From Climacium dendroides (taxonomy: Eukaryota > Streptophyta > Bryopsida > Hypnales > Climaciaceae): 64,000 nucleotides of DNA. Location of the stretch: assembly GCA_950106755.1 (NCBI GenBank), contig OX467082.1, positions 26,474,001-26,538,000 on the forward strand, read 5' to 3'. Positions within the stretch are counted from its first letter, which is position 1. The number at the start of each line of letters is the position of its first letter. The notes under the pieces were generated by a model, which was not told the origin of the DNA, did no database searches, and worked only from the letters and a program-made list of their open reading frames with translations. The translations under genes were made by a program, and so were the position numbers. Below, piece by piece: positions 1 to 12,545 of the stretch.

Positions 1-165
1 TACCAATAGCACTTGACCATTTGCCACAAACAAATAAGTTTGATGGCATTATGAAGTGAACACTTTGTTGACAATTGCGAGAATATTGGGTGGGGATGTC
101 ATTTTTATAATCAAATCCATTGTCCATCATAAACTTTCAAAAGGAATGGGATAATTTGAAGATGA

Positions 166-593
166 GAGCTTGAGTGTTCATTGTCAAAAAAAGCTGAAAT
201 TGCATTTGGAGTAGAATTTCAGACCTCATTTAGGCATAGAAGAATACCTTTTAAAAAAAAATTAACTAAGATAAGTTGGAAAAATCAAGTTAAATTAAAA
301 TTTCAAAAATCCATTTGTAATTTTGAGCCTTTAATCAAAAGTTATGAACAAATTTTAGAGAAGGGTGTCAAGGAAAATGCCCCTCCCAACCCCTCTCTCA
401 AATTTGTTCATAAATTTTGATTGGAGGCTTTAAATATCAAATGGATTTTTGGAGATGAATTTTAACTTGATTTCCCAACTTTTCTTAGTTCAAATGTTTT
501 TGAAAAAATTCATTCTTCTATGCTTAAATGAGGTCTGAAATTCTACTTCAAACACAATTCCTGCATTTGACTTAACTATGAGCGGTTGAGCTC
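166..593. mobile_element. Foldback element with about 200-base arms
   Basis: The left arm starting GAGCTTGAG at 166 pairs with the reverse complement of the right arm ending at 593. Shared blocks include GTAGAATTTCAGACCTCATT (left at about 210), GCATAGAAGAAT, and AATCAAGTTAAA followed by AAAAATCCATTTG. The arms are roughly 80-90% similar by eye and almost meet near 380. No clear target duplication was found. A short open frame at 181-420 lies wholly inside one arm and is not considered a gene. Confidence 0.7.
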
Positions 594-1745
594 TTACCAA
601 TTTTCATTTACATATCCCACATGGGTAGTTTTACTTCCTACCACCCCTCTTGTATATTTAGAACTGTTTTCCCCAATCAAATCCAAAGTTGAGAGTGGCC
701 CATGAAATTTTGCCAATGTTACCTCCTAATTGGTAGCAATTGTTCTTAGTTAATTGCCCATTTGGAGTCTGATTAACTAACAATGCTCCTCACAATCTAA
801 AGTCTATGTTTCTTGTTGATTGAGGTGCTATGTAACATTTTTTGAAATTCACGTAACTGCTTGAACAGTGTCCTCATTTATTGACTTGACCACCATTCTT
901 TTCCCTCGCCGTCTGCCTAGGATGGGCATTTGCTAAAGAGTGGAATTGCGAACACACACAATTCTCTTTCTAACACTGCCCCCAAAGACTTCGACTTAAC
1001 ACCAAGTGCGAACGTGCCATAAGTATGTTCCAAAGAGTCCTACAGTTACAAGTAACCGGCATTTTGTTCAATGAAGTTGTCACCAACGACGAATTCAAAT
1101 CATCAAGAGAACTTAAACTTAAGCTTAGTTGCTGCAACAATGAAACCCGTCGTGGGCACCCTGGCAAAAATGAAAAAAAACTAAAACTAACTGAAAATAA
1201 GGTCTGCTTTCACACAGCCATGGATTTCACTGTGTCCGTTCTTCAATTCTTCAATTTCTGACTGTGATTTGACATTTCATTGATTAGTTACTTCCATAGC
1301 TAGAGTTTCAGGTTCTGAAATCAGCTGACTGAGCTCAGCAGAAGTGCAGAACTACGCTCATGGGTCACGACTCACGAGTTCATGGCTGTCATGAGAGTTC
1401 ATAAAAGTTTTTCTGTTGAAGCATAAAATCCTAGCTTACCAGAGTTTCAGGTCTACTGAAGTACTGGTCAGGATTAATTGATGATAATGCAGCGTAGACT
1501 ACCATTTAAGGAGCCAGTAAGAACTCAAAGGCAGTTACATTTGTTGGAAAATAGTACACGGCTACACGCACTGATTTATCCTATTACTTTACTGTGGTGA
1601 CATTAAATTATTTTATTAAAGTGATAAAATTGTAAAATAATGCAGCCTAAAATGCTGTCATCTTTGTACAATCACAGTTTATCACAGTTTTTTTGGGGCA
1701 GTGACTGCCTCTCTCCAATAGGTTAAATCAGTATAATATAACTAA
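594..1745. other. Intergenic, nothing recognised
   Basis: AT-rich to average DNA with only short chance reading frames. No RNA gene or clear repeat boundary was seen. Confidence 0.5.
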
Positions 1746-1749
1746 TTAA

Positions 1750-1968
1750 CCCTTAAACGAGGAGCCAGTCACCATAGAAATCATCTGTTTGGGTACCATG
1801 TGAATTGTTGACTTAAAAAAATGAAAAAGCACTCGTTGGGAGACAAGATGTTCCCTTTTCACACAAAATTTGGCGGATGAATAGTTGCACTTCTGTCTTA
1901 CATAGAGAGATTTTGTGTCATCTATTGGATGCAAAACATTCGCCTTGATGTTCCTTGATGTTTAAGGG
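1750..1968. mobile_element. TTAA-flanked miniature element (219 bp)
   Basis: The left end CCCTTAAAC mirrors the right end GATGTTTAAGGG, and each is bordered on the outside by TTAA (1746-1749 and 1969-1972). TTAA plus a CCC terminus is the piggyBac-type arrangement. The interior, with CAGTCACCATAGAAATCATC and ATGAATAGTTGCACTTCT, is shared in reverse orientation with copies at 36.9-37.2 kb and 56.5-56.9 kb, so this is a dispersed family. It has no coding capacity. Confidence 0.65.
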
Positions 1969-2069
1969 TTAAGGGTTAAGCTAGTCATTATTGACATCAT
2001 CCTAGTATAATACTATATGAAGTCCATAATTTGTCCTCCAAAACACAAGATAACTCAGGGTGAATTTAA

Positions 2070-2532
2070 GGGCCACTTCACACTATAACCAAAGGTCAAG
2101 AAGCCATGGGGTTCCACCAATCAAATTGCAAGAAACCAAGAGTTTGGTCCCTCAACCCTTCACACTAAAAGGCACAAGTTTAAAGACCAATGTCCTCCAA
2201 CTACCTACATGGCAAAAAAAATTCTTACATAAAAACGGACTCTAAAAAGAAGTTTGGGTTGGCTAGAAATAAAAGTTCAAACTATGATCAAGAGGCCGTC
2301 AACAAAATCTCAACTGTTAGATTACTTGGCCAAGTCGAGAGGCCATGGGAGTTCATTGCAAGGGTTTGGACTTTGGGCTTGACCTTTGGAGGCTTCACAC
2401 TATGGCCGGCCTAAGGCCCCAATTTCTATTATTTATTGCTTGTTTATTGCTCATTTATTTGGACTCTCAACAAAATTTGGCCACTCAATCTCATAGCCTC
2501 TTGACTTGGACAACCATAGTGGGAAGTGCCCC
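2070..2532. mobile_element. Tourist-like (PIF/Harbinger-type) MITE, copy A
   Basis: The termini are GGGCCACTTCACACTATA on the left and CATAGTGGGAAGTGCCCC on the right, imperfect inverted repeats. They are flanked by direct TAA duplications at 2067-2069 and 2533-2535. A 3-bp TWA target site with GG-starting termini is the hallmark of PIF/Harbinger MITEs. Much of the interior matches the reverse-oriented copy at 25760-26305, including GTTTGGACTTTGGGCTTG. It is non-autonomous. Confidence 0.82.
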
Positions 2533-3170
2533 TAAGACAGCTTTACAAGCTCTTCAAGCAAAATGAAGGATTGCATGAAGTGTACTGTACTGTACATGGA
2601 ACTGGGTGCGACTGTGACTCTACATTTTCAGCAAACCACTCATTTAGACTTCTTTGTCAATTGGTAGAGCATACGAAAATTGGAAGCAATGGAAGCGAAT
2701 CGCTGATTCCCACTTTTGAAGTATGAAATGACTCTAACTGGATTATGATAAAAGTCCAATTTCATTTCAATTGCTGAAGAATTTGAGATTTGAAATCAAG
2801 AGTTCAAATCAGTTAACGCCAGAGTAAATACTCCCTGAATGCATATTATTGTATGCAATAGATTTAAATCCACCTCTGTTTGATCTTTACATGGGATCAA
2901 TTGTGACCGAATCCCTCAGTTGCCATTCCAAGACGACGTCAACCTATCTAGCTTCCGGTGGCCTTCCTGGTGTTCACTAGGCTTCGTTTTCAGAAGCAAA
3001 AATGCACCCATAACTTACAACAAACTTGTACAGAAAAGTTTTGGAGGGATAGGGTGAGCAAGCTACTTGTCCAGTGATGTGCAACATATAGTTACATGTG
3101 TGTGGGAAGTTCCTACTTTGTTTTTGTCGACCTTTGTATGAACATTCATCATAATTTTTTTTCCACATTG

Positions 3171-5245
3171 TCATTGAGCACAGGGTGGAAATCGGTGGAC
3201 AAGTTCTCGAACAAAAATGTAGCGAAAGCCAAAGCTGTAAGGGATCCATTCAAGGCAGTGGGCTGAGCTTCTATGGGGTTTCATTTGGATGCAGTGTCGA
3301 ATGCGGGCTTGTAATTGGGATGGAACATTCTGGCACACAAGTTCCAGCAAAGTAGAGTGGTTTAATGCCAACTCTCGAGCATACCATTCCAGAATTCGAG
3401 GCAAAAGTACCTGTAACGTAGAAACATCACATATCATTAGGTTGAAAAATCCAAACATCAATGAAACAAACATAAATACAAATTAAACAACTCTCTGATC
3501 TTCAATGGCCAATGACTATTGACTGTTTCTATGGGTTTATACTTCTGCTAAGGATTGCACAAAAACGGTGAGGAACATGAAAATCCTTAATTGAAAATTC
3601 TCTGAATTGATTATAATAGTACCAGGAGTGGATTGTAAAGGTTTGCTGCTTAAGTATTAAACAGGAAATTTCTGCTGAAACTAGACAGGGTAGTATATTT
3701 AATATGCAAACTGTTTTATGAGACATATTTCCAAAGAGTCGAGTGTCACCCACCTTGTTTTCGTTACGAATTCTAACACTAGCTTGTAGGAAATCCAACT
3801 TTGCAAGTTCAAGCTCCGATCTCACATTCCTAGCTGTGTACACTCGAATCTGCAAAGAGTAACCAGGAAACAAAACAAATCAACTATTTTTCTCTGCGTG
3901 TACAGGGTTATGCCTAAGGATAGAAACTGGAGATACGGAAAACAATTGCCACTTGGAATACAATTAAAAATTTTGAGCATGAAAATCAGATTGAGGTGGT
4001 TGCTACAAACAATTCATTACCGCAGGATCAGAGCGGCCACCGCAACAGAGAGCAAAGCAAACCAGAGGCTCCGATGCGTGCAAACTATATGCTCGCCTTT
4101 CATCACTGCTTTTGAACCTTGCGCCTTGTGAGAGCAGCGACTGAAACCACTGCGACCCATACCACCAATCATAATAAACCAGGTCAATCACAAGTACATG
4201 ACTTTCTTGAGTAGTGGTGGCACCACTAATTTCGAGAACAATTCCATCGAAGAGCTATTTAAAGCAAAGTCATGCGAAAGAAGAGCAAATAGAAGCAACA
4301 TTAAAGCTCTGACATGAAGACAATGACTCAGTAACTTGACGTGCTGTCATTTTTCAAAATTGAGTTCATATTTGCAAAACAAGTTTTAAGGAATTCATGT
4401 TCATGCCAATTTAGAGGGTTCCCAAGAATGTTACGTATAAATAGTGATTCGATGTACCTGTGATGGACGGATAGAACGACAGCCAAGTATGCTATGTTCG
4501 ATGGTCTGGGCATTGATTGAGTGTGCGCCCACCTTGTATGCCGCCTACAGAAATTATACCAATGATCAAGAGTTAAGGTCATCACAATTTATTCTTCCAT
4601 GAATTTCCGCAAAATTTCCCTCCTTGGGCTCCGACTACCGGTAACTGGATCCCAAGGCAGTCAAATGACTTCTCAGTGTGGGCAAAAAATGTTTTCTATC
4701 CAAAATTGGCTACACAATCATGGATTTTGTTGCTGCCACCCAAGAGGAAAATTTTAATTCTTAATAAGAACTCAGTGAAGCAGACAGTGGAGCACCTTTT
4801 GCAGTAGGGATAACCGCTTCAACTTATTTCGTGGTATTCCATAAGCCAGATATGCCTGCCATAAATAAACATCTTAGCATAAGCAAATTAGGACTAAAAA
4901 AACACATCACTTCAAGTAATTCCTGACGCAGACATTCACAACCTGCAGCTCCATTTGGTTTGAATGCAAGACAGATTACAAAATATGACTATCAATGCTA
5001 CTTATGTTTGAATAGATTAACATTGTAGAACTTCCTTTTGTAGCAGCAATTTGATTTTTTGCTTCAATTTTTGTCTTTTTTCACCTTTCAAAGCCAAGTT
5101 TCAAATATTTATCAAAAGGAAGAAGAAAAAGTATTTGTAATTTACATGCATCATGAGAGCATTATATACGTTGATCCAAAAAGCGAGCTTCTGTTCATGA
5201 CTCATTTTCCCAGGATCTACTTGCTCCAGCTGCTCCACCATCGTC
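3171..5245 (-). other. Exons 7-12: DUF547 domain and conserved C-terminus
   Basis: Exon 7 (5146-5245) encodes MVEQLEQVDPGKMSHEQKLA then FWINVYNALMMH. Exon 8 (4796-4855) encodes AYLAYGIPRNKLKRLSLLQK. Exon 9 (4458-4544) encodes AAYKVGAHSINAQTIEHSIL. Exon 10 (4021-4149) contains DERRAYSL and PLVCFALCCGGRSDPA. Exon 11 (3754-3849) has RVYTARNV and FLQASVRIRNENK. Exon 12 (3171-3410) has VLLPRILEWYAREL and WIPYSFGFRYIFVREL. All are recognisable conserved blocks of DUF547 proteins, in the right order and with none missing, so the domain looks intact. DUF547 has been noted to resemble peptidase-like folds, but no activity can be claimed from sequence alone. Confidence 0.92.
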
Positions 5246-8200
5246 CTGAAACACACAACATCTTTCGTTTTAGCACTCACTCAGTACTAGAGCCTTTGTC
5301 CCCCCAACAAAAAAAGGGCAGTAACAGAATTTCTCAGCAAATCAAACTATTTAAGAACTTTTGCACATCATCAGAAAGAGTTTTAATTATATTGAAAATG
5401 ATTGTTTCAAAAACTTGTAGACAACATCATAGAAAAATTCTAAGTTTACTGAAAAATCCTGTTTGGTTTCAGAGCTTATTGTTACGGTATATATATACCT
5501 GAAGTTGCGAAGAGCGCGTGCCGCATAAGTGAGGCGGTCTTTGTCTACGCAAATCCAAGGAACTTCCACCATGGCAGTGTAAGGCCCTGAAACGATACCA
5601 TCTCTCAACTCCTGTTCCTTACATGACCCGGAAAAGACGTTCTCGCCCGAAAGCTCACAAGAGCTGGAATTTTCCGTTCTCCAGCGGGGGCTCCAACTCC
5701 CATTGGAAGCTTCATGTGGGGAGGACACGGCCGTGGAGGAAGAGTTTGTGGACGAGGAAGGAGAGAAAGGAGCCAGTTGGGGTAACGGCGGGTCGGCGAG
5801 CTTGCAATAAATGGCCGCCATGCACCGGACAAGCTCTTCGGAAAGACGGTTTGGGTACAAGGCCGAGGGCTCCTCCGGGGAGATGATTTCCAAGGCTAGG
5901 AAGTCGGATGTTTCGGATGCATTGCTGATGCTCTTGGAAATGCTTCGGGGGCCGGTGTGCTCGGGTATGGATATCACTTGGAAGGGAGAATAGGACTGCG
6001 CAAGGTACGGCTCAAAATGTTAGATACCAGTTTTATTTTTTCCCAAACCACTCAACGAAGTGTCAAACATGACATCGTAGTCCAGGAGACTCCTTGTATG
6101 TCGCACAAGCATTTTTATAGAACATGCTTATACTATCGCTGGAGATTCTAAAGTATTAATTTTTAGAATATTTGAGGATATTAAGGAGTATTTGACGAGG
6201 GTTTACATTTGACACTTAAGATAGTAGCCGTCAAACGTTCAGTACGACTTAAAGTTGGACAAAGTGTGAGACGAGATAACCAAACCTATGAAACTGTTTT
6301 CATAATGTATTGAAAGATTTCATTCACACAGACTATACCAAGCAAATTACACGTATTGCAACGTTCCTGAGAAGAAGTGGTATTGGTGTATTTGGAGGAC
6401 AATGCCACCTATGAGTTATTTAATTGGGAAAATTCATGCCAAAGCAGTGCAAATCAAGTGAAACTGATAAATACTCTTTGTTCGTGAAGACAATGGCTCA
6501 CACAAGCTAGAGAAGCTCTCACTTGTTCTCAAATTGAGCTCAACTTTGCAAGACAAGGTGATTAAGAAATTCATTTTTATGTGGAGGGGATTCTTTCAGG
6601 CCGATTCAGATGTAACGAATGATTTGATTGGTAAGTAAACTTGAGGTTTTATATACAGATTTCATAATACTTCAGATTGGTTAGTGTTTTTCAGTGAAGA
6701 CTCAAAAGTTTTCATTGGGATGTATACGGATTTGGTAAGCTTAGATTTATATGAATTGCAATGAAATTTGCAGGACTGGTTGATTTAACTCTGGAGATGA
6801 CCCAATCATTTGCTGACCTTGCATGGACTGAACACACTTAATGAACGCCTTGGTGGAGTCGCTTTGACAGTCACCTACACAAAGCAAATTTGAGATTTTC
6901 ATGTCAGTCAATGGGTGAAACTGGTACCCTCAAAACTATTGAATGTTTTCTCGAATGTTTTCACTGTGACATAGTTTGGAATGCGTGTCAATTGTAATGC
7001 AATCATTGATACAGTTGATAATACTGTGGCAAGTGTGGATCATATTCTAGAATGCCATTAAGAGATCATAACAAACAAGTTTGAGTTTACTTGCAACAAA
7101 AAATAAAAATAAAATTCAACCCTTTTAAGGGCGAAGAAGCTCGAAGTAATGGAATAGAGCTTATTCCTTTTAAATAACACTTTCTGCAAGATGATCAGCC
7201 AAAATAGTCATTTCAATAATCATGCATCCTTCGTCTTGAAAGACTTTAAGATGCAGGCATTTGCATCGCTTTTAGAACTTACACTCAGCAATTCTCCAGA
7301 GAAGTCCTGCGTCTCACGAGGCTCCTCGTCAATGGCGTAGAAGGTCCCGCCCAAGAGGGAGCTCTGCCTGGTTTTCAGAGGGTCATTGGAAATGGCAGAA
7401 TGTGGTCTTTTGGAGCCTTGAGCAATAGCAACATGACGCTGGTGTTGTGGAGACGCATCCCGTGGAAATTTCTTCTCCAATTTGAAACGAGACTCCCCAG
7501 CCATGGCGTGTTTCCTCTCAGCATGGCTGCAAGGGCTGGAAGGCTCCGAATACCGCCCCTGCAACACCCTTCGTTGCTCGGGAAGCCTCTGATCCAACAC
7601 CTTTCGGTACAAGTTCAAGACGTGATGCTCCAAGTGGGTCACTTCTTTCTCAAGAGAACTGATTTCTGTGATGAGTTTATGCGTCTGCCGAAACAAAATT
7701 CAATCCATTTGTTATGTCAGGATTGGATGGGAAATAAAAAGAAAATAATAAGCCCTGGGTGAACCTTGTAACATTTTCCAATCCATTTTATATGTCAGGG
7801 TTGGATGAGAAAAGAACAAAGTGATGAGCCTTTGTGAACCTTGTAGTAAACCTAAGGTCGAAGACACTAACGCTGACCTCTGTTTTCTTATATCTCTTGT
7901 AACCACAGCAACTCATCTTAGAAAAGAGGGTTTGGAGCACTAAGCTACAAGTCAAAACTTGAGGCCTATATGGGCACCAAGATAGTGCACGTCTGGATCT
8001 TTGGCACCAAGCTTTGACACTGTAACTTGGTGCTCTCTAATTGCGTCTATTCATATGCTTGATTGACTTCGCTAAATTGGTCAATTGAAAAGGGGTCTGT
8101 CTACCGTCTCTTCAATAACGATCACTTTGTATGATTGCGTTAAAAACCATCCACTACATGAGTAATTAAAACATCGATCTCAAGAGAGTTTGGCCCTTGG

Positions 8201-9417
8201 GCCCAAAGTGATAAATCGAACTCCCACTGAAAGCAGACTCCAACGCTGTTAATTGGTTACAATGCTTGAAGTGAAGGAAAGAGTAACATCTGGTTTAATT
8301 GAGGTTGCTGAAAGCTTACTTGAGGAGTTAAATTGGAAAGGGTAAGTGGAGGAGGTGAGATAGTATCAGCGCCACCCAATGCTCTCTCCAGACCTTGTCT
8401 AAGAGCTTTCTCATCTTCAAGCTGAGTCTGCAGCTGTGCTACCTTCAGATTCCAAGGAATAATGTTCAGAGATGAGCCACATTGAACATGTACTAGGAGA
8501 AACATAGAACTACAGAAAACTGAAGTGAAAAAGCTAGGAATCGACTTACATCATTCTCAAGTGCAGCTCTGCGATTGTTGAGAACCCTCTTCTTCCTATC
8601 CTCTGGTCCCTTAAACTTCATCCTCCACCTCCAGCTCTGTAAACTCTGTGTTGGCAACCAAAACAATGTGAGTCTGAGTCACTTGAAAGCCATCCCACTT
8701 GCCCTGGATGATGAGCCAGTGGCAAAGATGTCCACGCAAATGAAAAAAATGAAAAAATGAAAATAAGCATCTTTTGTTTGTCTTGGATGTTGTACCTCCT
8801 TCAAAGCTTGATTGAGAGCACCACGAGGAGAGAAATCCCAAGAGGATGCTTTCGAAGCTTTCTCTGGAGCACTGGCACAACACCACACTATTTTCAGAAA
8901 TAAGCGTGAACACCATTGTCCATTGTGGATGTTTTTCAGTTAAATTCATCAACTCCACTGGTTTCAAGGCTTACTCGCAAACACACTAAACATGTGTCTA
9001 CTCCTAGCTTCACTAGTCGAGGTGATAAAATGCACATGAAGGGAGCTATGAACAGAAGCTTATAATTTTTTATGACTATAAATCTCAGTCATATGTAAAC
9101 ACGAAATGAAGTACCTGGACTTCTAAACTCTCACGATTTCTTCTCACTACTAGTTAATCCTCCTAGCTTGTTTTTGCATCTGCTTTGTAACACAAATTCT
9201 TTGCAAACAACAAGCTATTCAGACAATGCTGGCATTACCTCAAAGAACGGATATGGCCACGAGTGCCGTCCTGCTGGGTGTCAATGCGCAGGCCCCGTTT
9301 CTCAGGGAACGACAACTCCGCTGAGACGGTCCCCTCGAAGCCCATGTCATTGGGTTTCGTTTTTCGGCTTCTGGAAGCTCTCAAGACTGGAGGTACGGCA
9401 GTTCCTGTTTGCCCCAT
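3171..9417 (-). CDS. DUF547 / MIP1 leucine-zipper protein, 12 exons, complete
   Basis: Coding exons on the minus strand, in order: 9417-9239, 8871-8796, 8636-8550, 8442-8320, 7684-7283, 5995-5499, 5245-5146, 4855-4796, 4544-4458, 4149-4021, 3849-3754, 3410-3171. They total 2076 bases: 691 codons plus TGA. Every junction is GT-AG and every phase closes (introns 1 and 6 are phase 2, the rest phase 0), which strongly supports the model. The start ATG has A at -3 and G at +4, with an in-frame TAA at 9424-9426. Residues about 100-190 form the coiled-coil Lzipper-MIP1 region, about 335-355 a conserved SEELVRCMAAIYCKLADPP block, 433-455 a VPWICVDKDRLTYAARAL block, and about 456-590 DUF547, followed by a conserved C-terminus ending FVRELVHRFPPCAQ. 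Such plant proteins are named after a family member that interacts with a MADS-box factor; biochemical activity is unknown. No signal peptide or membrane segment is visible. Length is typical for the family. Confidence 0.93.
6290..6620. repeat. Diverged copy of intron 9 within intron 5
   Basis: This stretch resembles 4200-4440 in the same orientation. Shared pieces in order include GAAGACAATG(A/G)CTCA, CAAAATTGAG / CAAATTGAG, TTTGCAA(A/G)ACAAG and AA(A/G)GAAATTCAT-like sequence. It suggests an old internal duplication or a common repeat in two introns. No duplicated exon is visible beside it. Confidence 0.45.
7283..8636 (-). other. Exons 3-5: Lzipper-MIP1 coiled-coil region
   Basis: Exon 3 (8550-8636) ends in NNRRAALEND and exon 4 (8320-8442) continues VAQLQTQLEDEKALRQGLER. 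After a Pro-rich linker, exon 5 (7283-7684) begins THKLITEISSLEKEVTHLEH. These two charged heptad stretches, separated by a short Pro/Ser linker, are the signature of the ternary complex factor MIP1 leucine zipper. The rest of exon 5 is low-complexity Ser/Arg/Gln-rich and poorly conserved, as is usual in this family. The role is probably self-association or partner binding (family knowledge, not shown here). Confidence 0.88.
7701..7850. repeat. Diverged tandem repeat inside intron 4
   Basis: Two units of about 78 bases start at 7701 and 7779. Both contain CAATCCATTT, ATGTCAG, TTGGATG and GTGAACCTTGTA. They lie in intron 4 of the DUF547 gene, close to its 3' splice site, and do not affect the coding model. 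Confidence 0.6.
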
Positions 9418-10540
9418 AATTCTTTACAAATCACAGCAACGATTGCCAGTCTCTCTCCCTCTCTATGTCTCTCTCTCTCCAGCCAACCGCTCCTACATTA
9501 TTCTTCTCCTAATTGTACCACAAATTGTAAAGCCTGTCCAAGCTCGTCGAGATCAACAAATAGGAGCAAACCCAAAGTACAGGAAGCAATTATTGTACTC
9601 CCATGCTGCTACACTACAGATTTGTGGTGTCTAACACCAGATTGCTCGATATCGTTACGAAGCCGACGTCTGTGGGTGAAGTAAAACGAGTAGAACGAAA
9701 GCTAAGCCCCACCTCGACGCTCAATTTTCACTGACTAAACCCCCACCCCCACCAGTGAAAACGCTGTGAAGCCTTAGCAAAGCCAGTATGTTGATGCAAC
9801 CCCAATGAATTGATGCGTGGCGTGACGAGACAGGGACGGAAGAAAGGTCAGCTGGTAAGCCTTCTTCACACAAGCGTGCACATTGATAGAAACACGAAAG
9901 GGACCCCCAGGCTACCCCACACTCAGCTACCATCCCTTGATTGCAACCTTTAATTTTGCAGTGCAACGCAAACTACCTCCGAAAACACAAGAAAAATGCA
10001 CCCCAAATGCATCCTCATCAATGCATGAAAGGTCGTACCCGACAGCAGCAACTGGGATTCTAATCCTTTCCTTCCCTTTGGAAGGAGATGGAAATATTAA
10101 ATGGGTGTAAGCTTAGCAGAGCAGAAGGTGCAGCAAGCGACAATGCAGCTGGTGGGGACAGTGGTGGTGCGAGGAATATGCACATTGGTAGCATTGCCTG
10201 GGGAGCTCGGTTTCGGCAAGCGACAAGTGCAGAGTTGTGCACAAGCGCAATGAGTGAGGACTAAAAGAGGGCTCATCAATGCCTTTTACTTGGGAGGGCT
10301 GTCCGTCCTTCGCTTCCAGAGCCCTGGTCTCTGTCCATGGCCTGGCAGAACGAAGCTCCCTGCGTCTGTCCTGTAAACTCAGTCCATAGCTCAGAGTCAA
10401 GGTGACAACGGCATAGACGAAGCCTTAACGTTAATTAATTATTCCGCTCTGGGAGCTCCGAGGCTGCAGGCTGAGCTTCCTAGCTTGCTACAAGTCTACA
10501 ACGTTACTTAAGCTTAGCCTTGCAGTGGGCGAGTCATTAT
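9418..10540 (-). promoter_or_regulatory. 5' leader and promoter region of the DUF547/MIP1 gene
   Basis: The 1.1 kb upstream of the start codon is visibly richer in G+C and CpG than the surrounding DNA and contains no convincing coding frame. At 9450-9480 there is a CT-rich tract on the plus strand, read as (GA)n on the gene's strand just upstream of the ATG. This is a GAGA-type tract typical of plant 5' leaders and of BBR/BPC-binding promoters. No TATA box could be assigned with confidence. An intron in the 5' UTR cannot be excluded. Confidence 0.5.
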
Positions 10541-12541
10541 GCATCATGGACCGGTAATGGGGTTTGGGACTTTGGGTTTGAGATGTGATGAATTAGTAAA
10601 ACATGACGAGGATACTTGGATGTAGTTTCATAACAAGCATATTCTTTATCTTTGACTAATTGAACTTAATCACTGTGCTTGCAATCATTCAATGCTGCTG
10701 CTGTGCTCACACCAACCCAGAATTTACTTCACTTCCAAAGCTCTAACCCCGTCCCTCGAAGTCAATTTAGAGAGAAATCAGAGCTCTCGGATGGAATTAC
10801 TCTGATTAACTGTTTGTCTTCGGTGCATCTGCAGCTTTGCACTCTACAATCGTCACATCATAATTTCATATCTATATTGAATAGTCCTCCGACTTCTTGT
10901 TTCTCACGCTTAAAGCATTGTCAATGGGCTTCTTCAAAAAACATTGAACAACAAATTTACTAGGTGGAAATTAAAAATCACATTCAAAGTTGCTGATAAA
11001 CCTATTTTCTTGGTTCATAACATTGTTAATTGGTTAGGTTACTTGCCCTTTGGAGAAGGTATAATCCCTCCATCAATGCCCACGAGGGATTTAGTTATAA
11101 TGTAAAGAAAACAATTGGCTAGTTCAACGTCACTTTTGGCCGAGTTGTATCAATGCATGGGGGACCGTGAGAGGCTACAAGGTGTAACTAAGTAGTTATT
11201 TCACAAGTTTTAGCACTAGGGGGCTCTAGTTTGGTAGGAAGCAAAAAGGACGCCCTAGCATTGGTTAACAATGTTGTGTTGTCATGATTTTGTTCCTAAG
11301 TTGCACAATTCTTATGTTTCTAGTGGATTATTCACCTTTTGGAGAAACTTTGTGACAAATATAAACAAAAAAATTAGTAGTGCATCCCAACTTTCTACCA
11401 ATTAATCTTTTGCCAAAATCACCTATTACAAGCATACCAAGTGGCCATTGGATCGAGGTGTTCTTCAAGAGTGAAGCCAAAATTATGGTCAATGCTACTA
11501 AAGTGTTTCCGAAATTCTCTCTTCCAGAGTCCAAATACATAATCCCACGAAGTTGTTCTTATACACCAAATTTGTCTCATAAATAGTGAATTATCCAATC
11601 ACAAGTGGAATATAAGAAAGCATTGATTTAACTTTGATTTAAAGGGTGTTTTTGGTACAATGGCATAGAGTTTTGGATAATATTTGACACACTTGTAATC
11701 CACCTTGACAATGAGTTAGACCCTTGACTGTTCCAATGTAAAGATATGCATATTCCCTTTCAATTGCATGAAATTACGAAGCATATATACATTGCCACCT
11801 ATAATCAATACCCTAGATAGCTACAAATTTTGATGAAAAGTACACAATCAAACCTTAGATATACCTTTCAATTGTCTTTAGTATAGTCAAGAATCATTTT
11901 TGTCGAGGTAGGCAACTCCTCCAAATGCTATTTTTTTTGCAAATTGTATGTTGACATAGTAAATTTTAAAAATTACTTTTATCTTTGCTTTTGTACTTTA
12001 GAAAAGGCTTTAATTTGTCAATATAACAAGTTACATAGGAAGAATAAACAAATGATCAATCTTTTTTTACATTGATGAAGTTTTGCCACACTTTTGGCAA
12101 TACTCTAATTCTTACCAAAAGACAAGAGTCAAAAATGAGACTACACTATAGACATAAGGGAAGTCACATAGACATAAAGAAAGCAACCCATCCCTAATCA
12201 ACCCCCATTCTAGCAATGTAGATTGTTTTCTTTCCATGCATGAAGTAATGAATAATGATAAATTATGGTAAAATTTCTAGCACAATTGTGTTGCATCGTG
12301 ATTTGCTACAAGATTCAATATTGCAATCAGCCCTTTTGGATTTTGCAACAAGCCCTTAATCAAAAATAGGAAGGTTTATATGATCAATATGGGTCGAATA
12401 GAATCTTTAGCTAAAAAATTTGTAATAATAATGTCTTGAGAAATAAAAATCTGAAAATTTATAAAAACCTTCCAAACTCTATTTCTGCACATGGAAAATT
12501 TTCCCACTAAAGAAACTTGTCTTGCAAATACATATAATTGC
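10541..12541. other. AT-rich intergenic, nothing recognised
   Basis: No coding exon with conserved motifs was found. The few open frames are short and have no codon structure. Confidence 0.5.
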
Positions 12542-12545
12542 TTAA

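Noticed and set aside
181..420. 79-codon open frame on the plus strand
   Set aside because: It lies entirely within one arm of the foldback element at 166-593, is Lys/Phe-rich as expected from A/T bias, and shows no motif.
5605..5886. Several frames on both strands across 5.6-5.9 kb
   Set aside because: They are shadows of GC-rich exon 6 of the DUF547 gene.
7400..7762. 120-codon plus-strand frame
   Set aside because: It is the antisense of exon 5 and adjoining intron of the DUF547 gene, whose minus-strand reading carries the family motifs.
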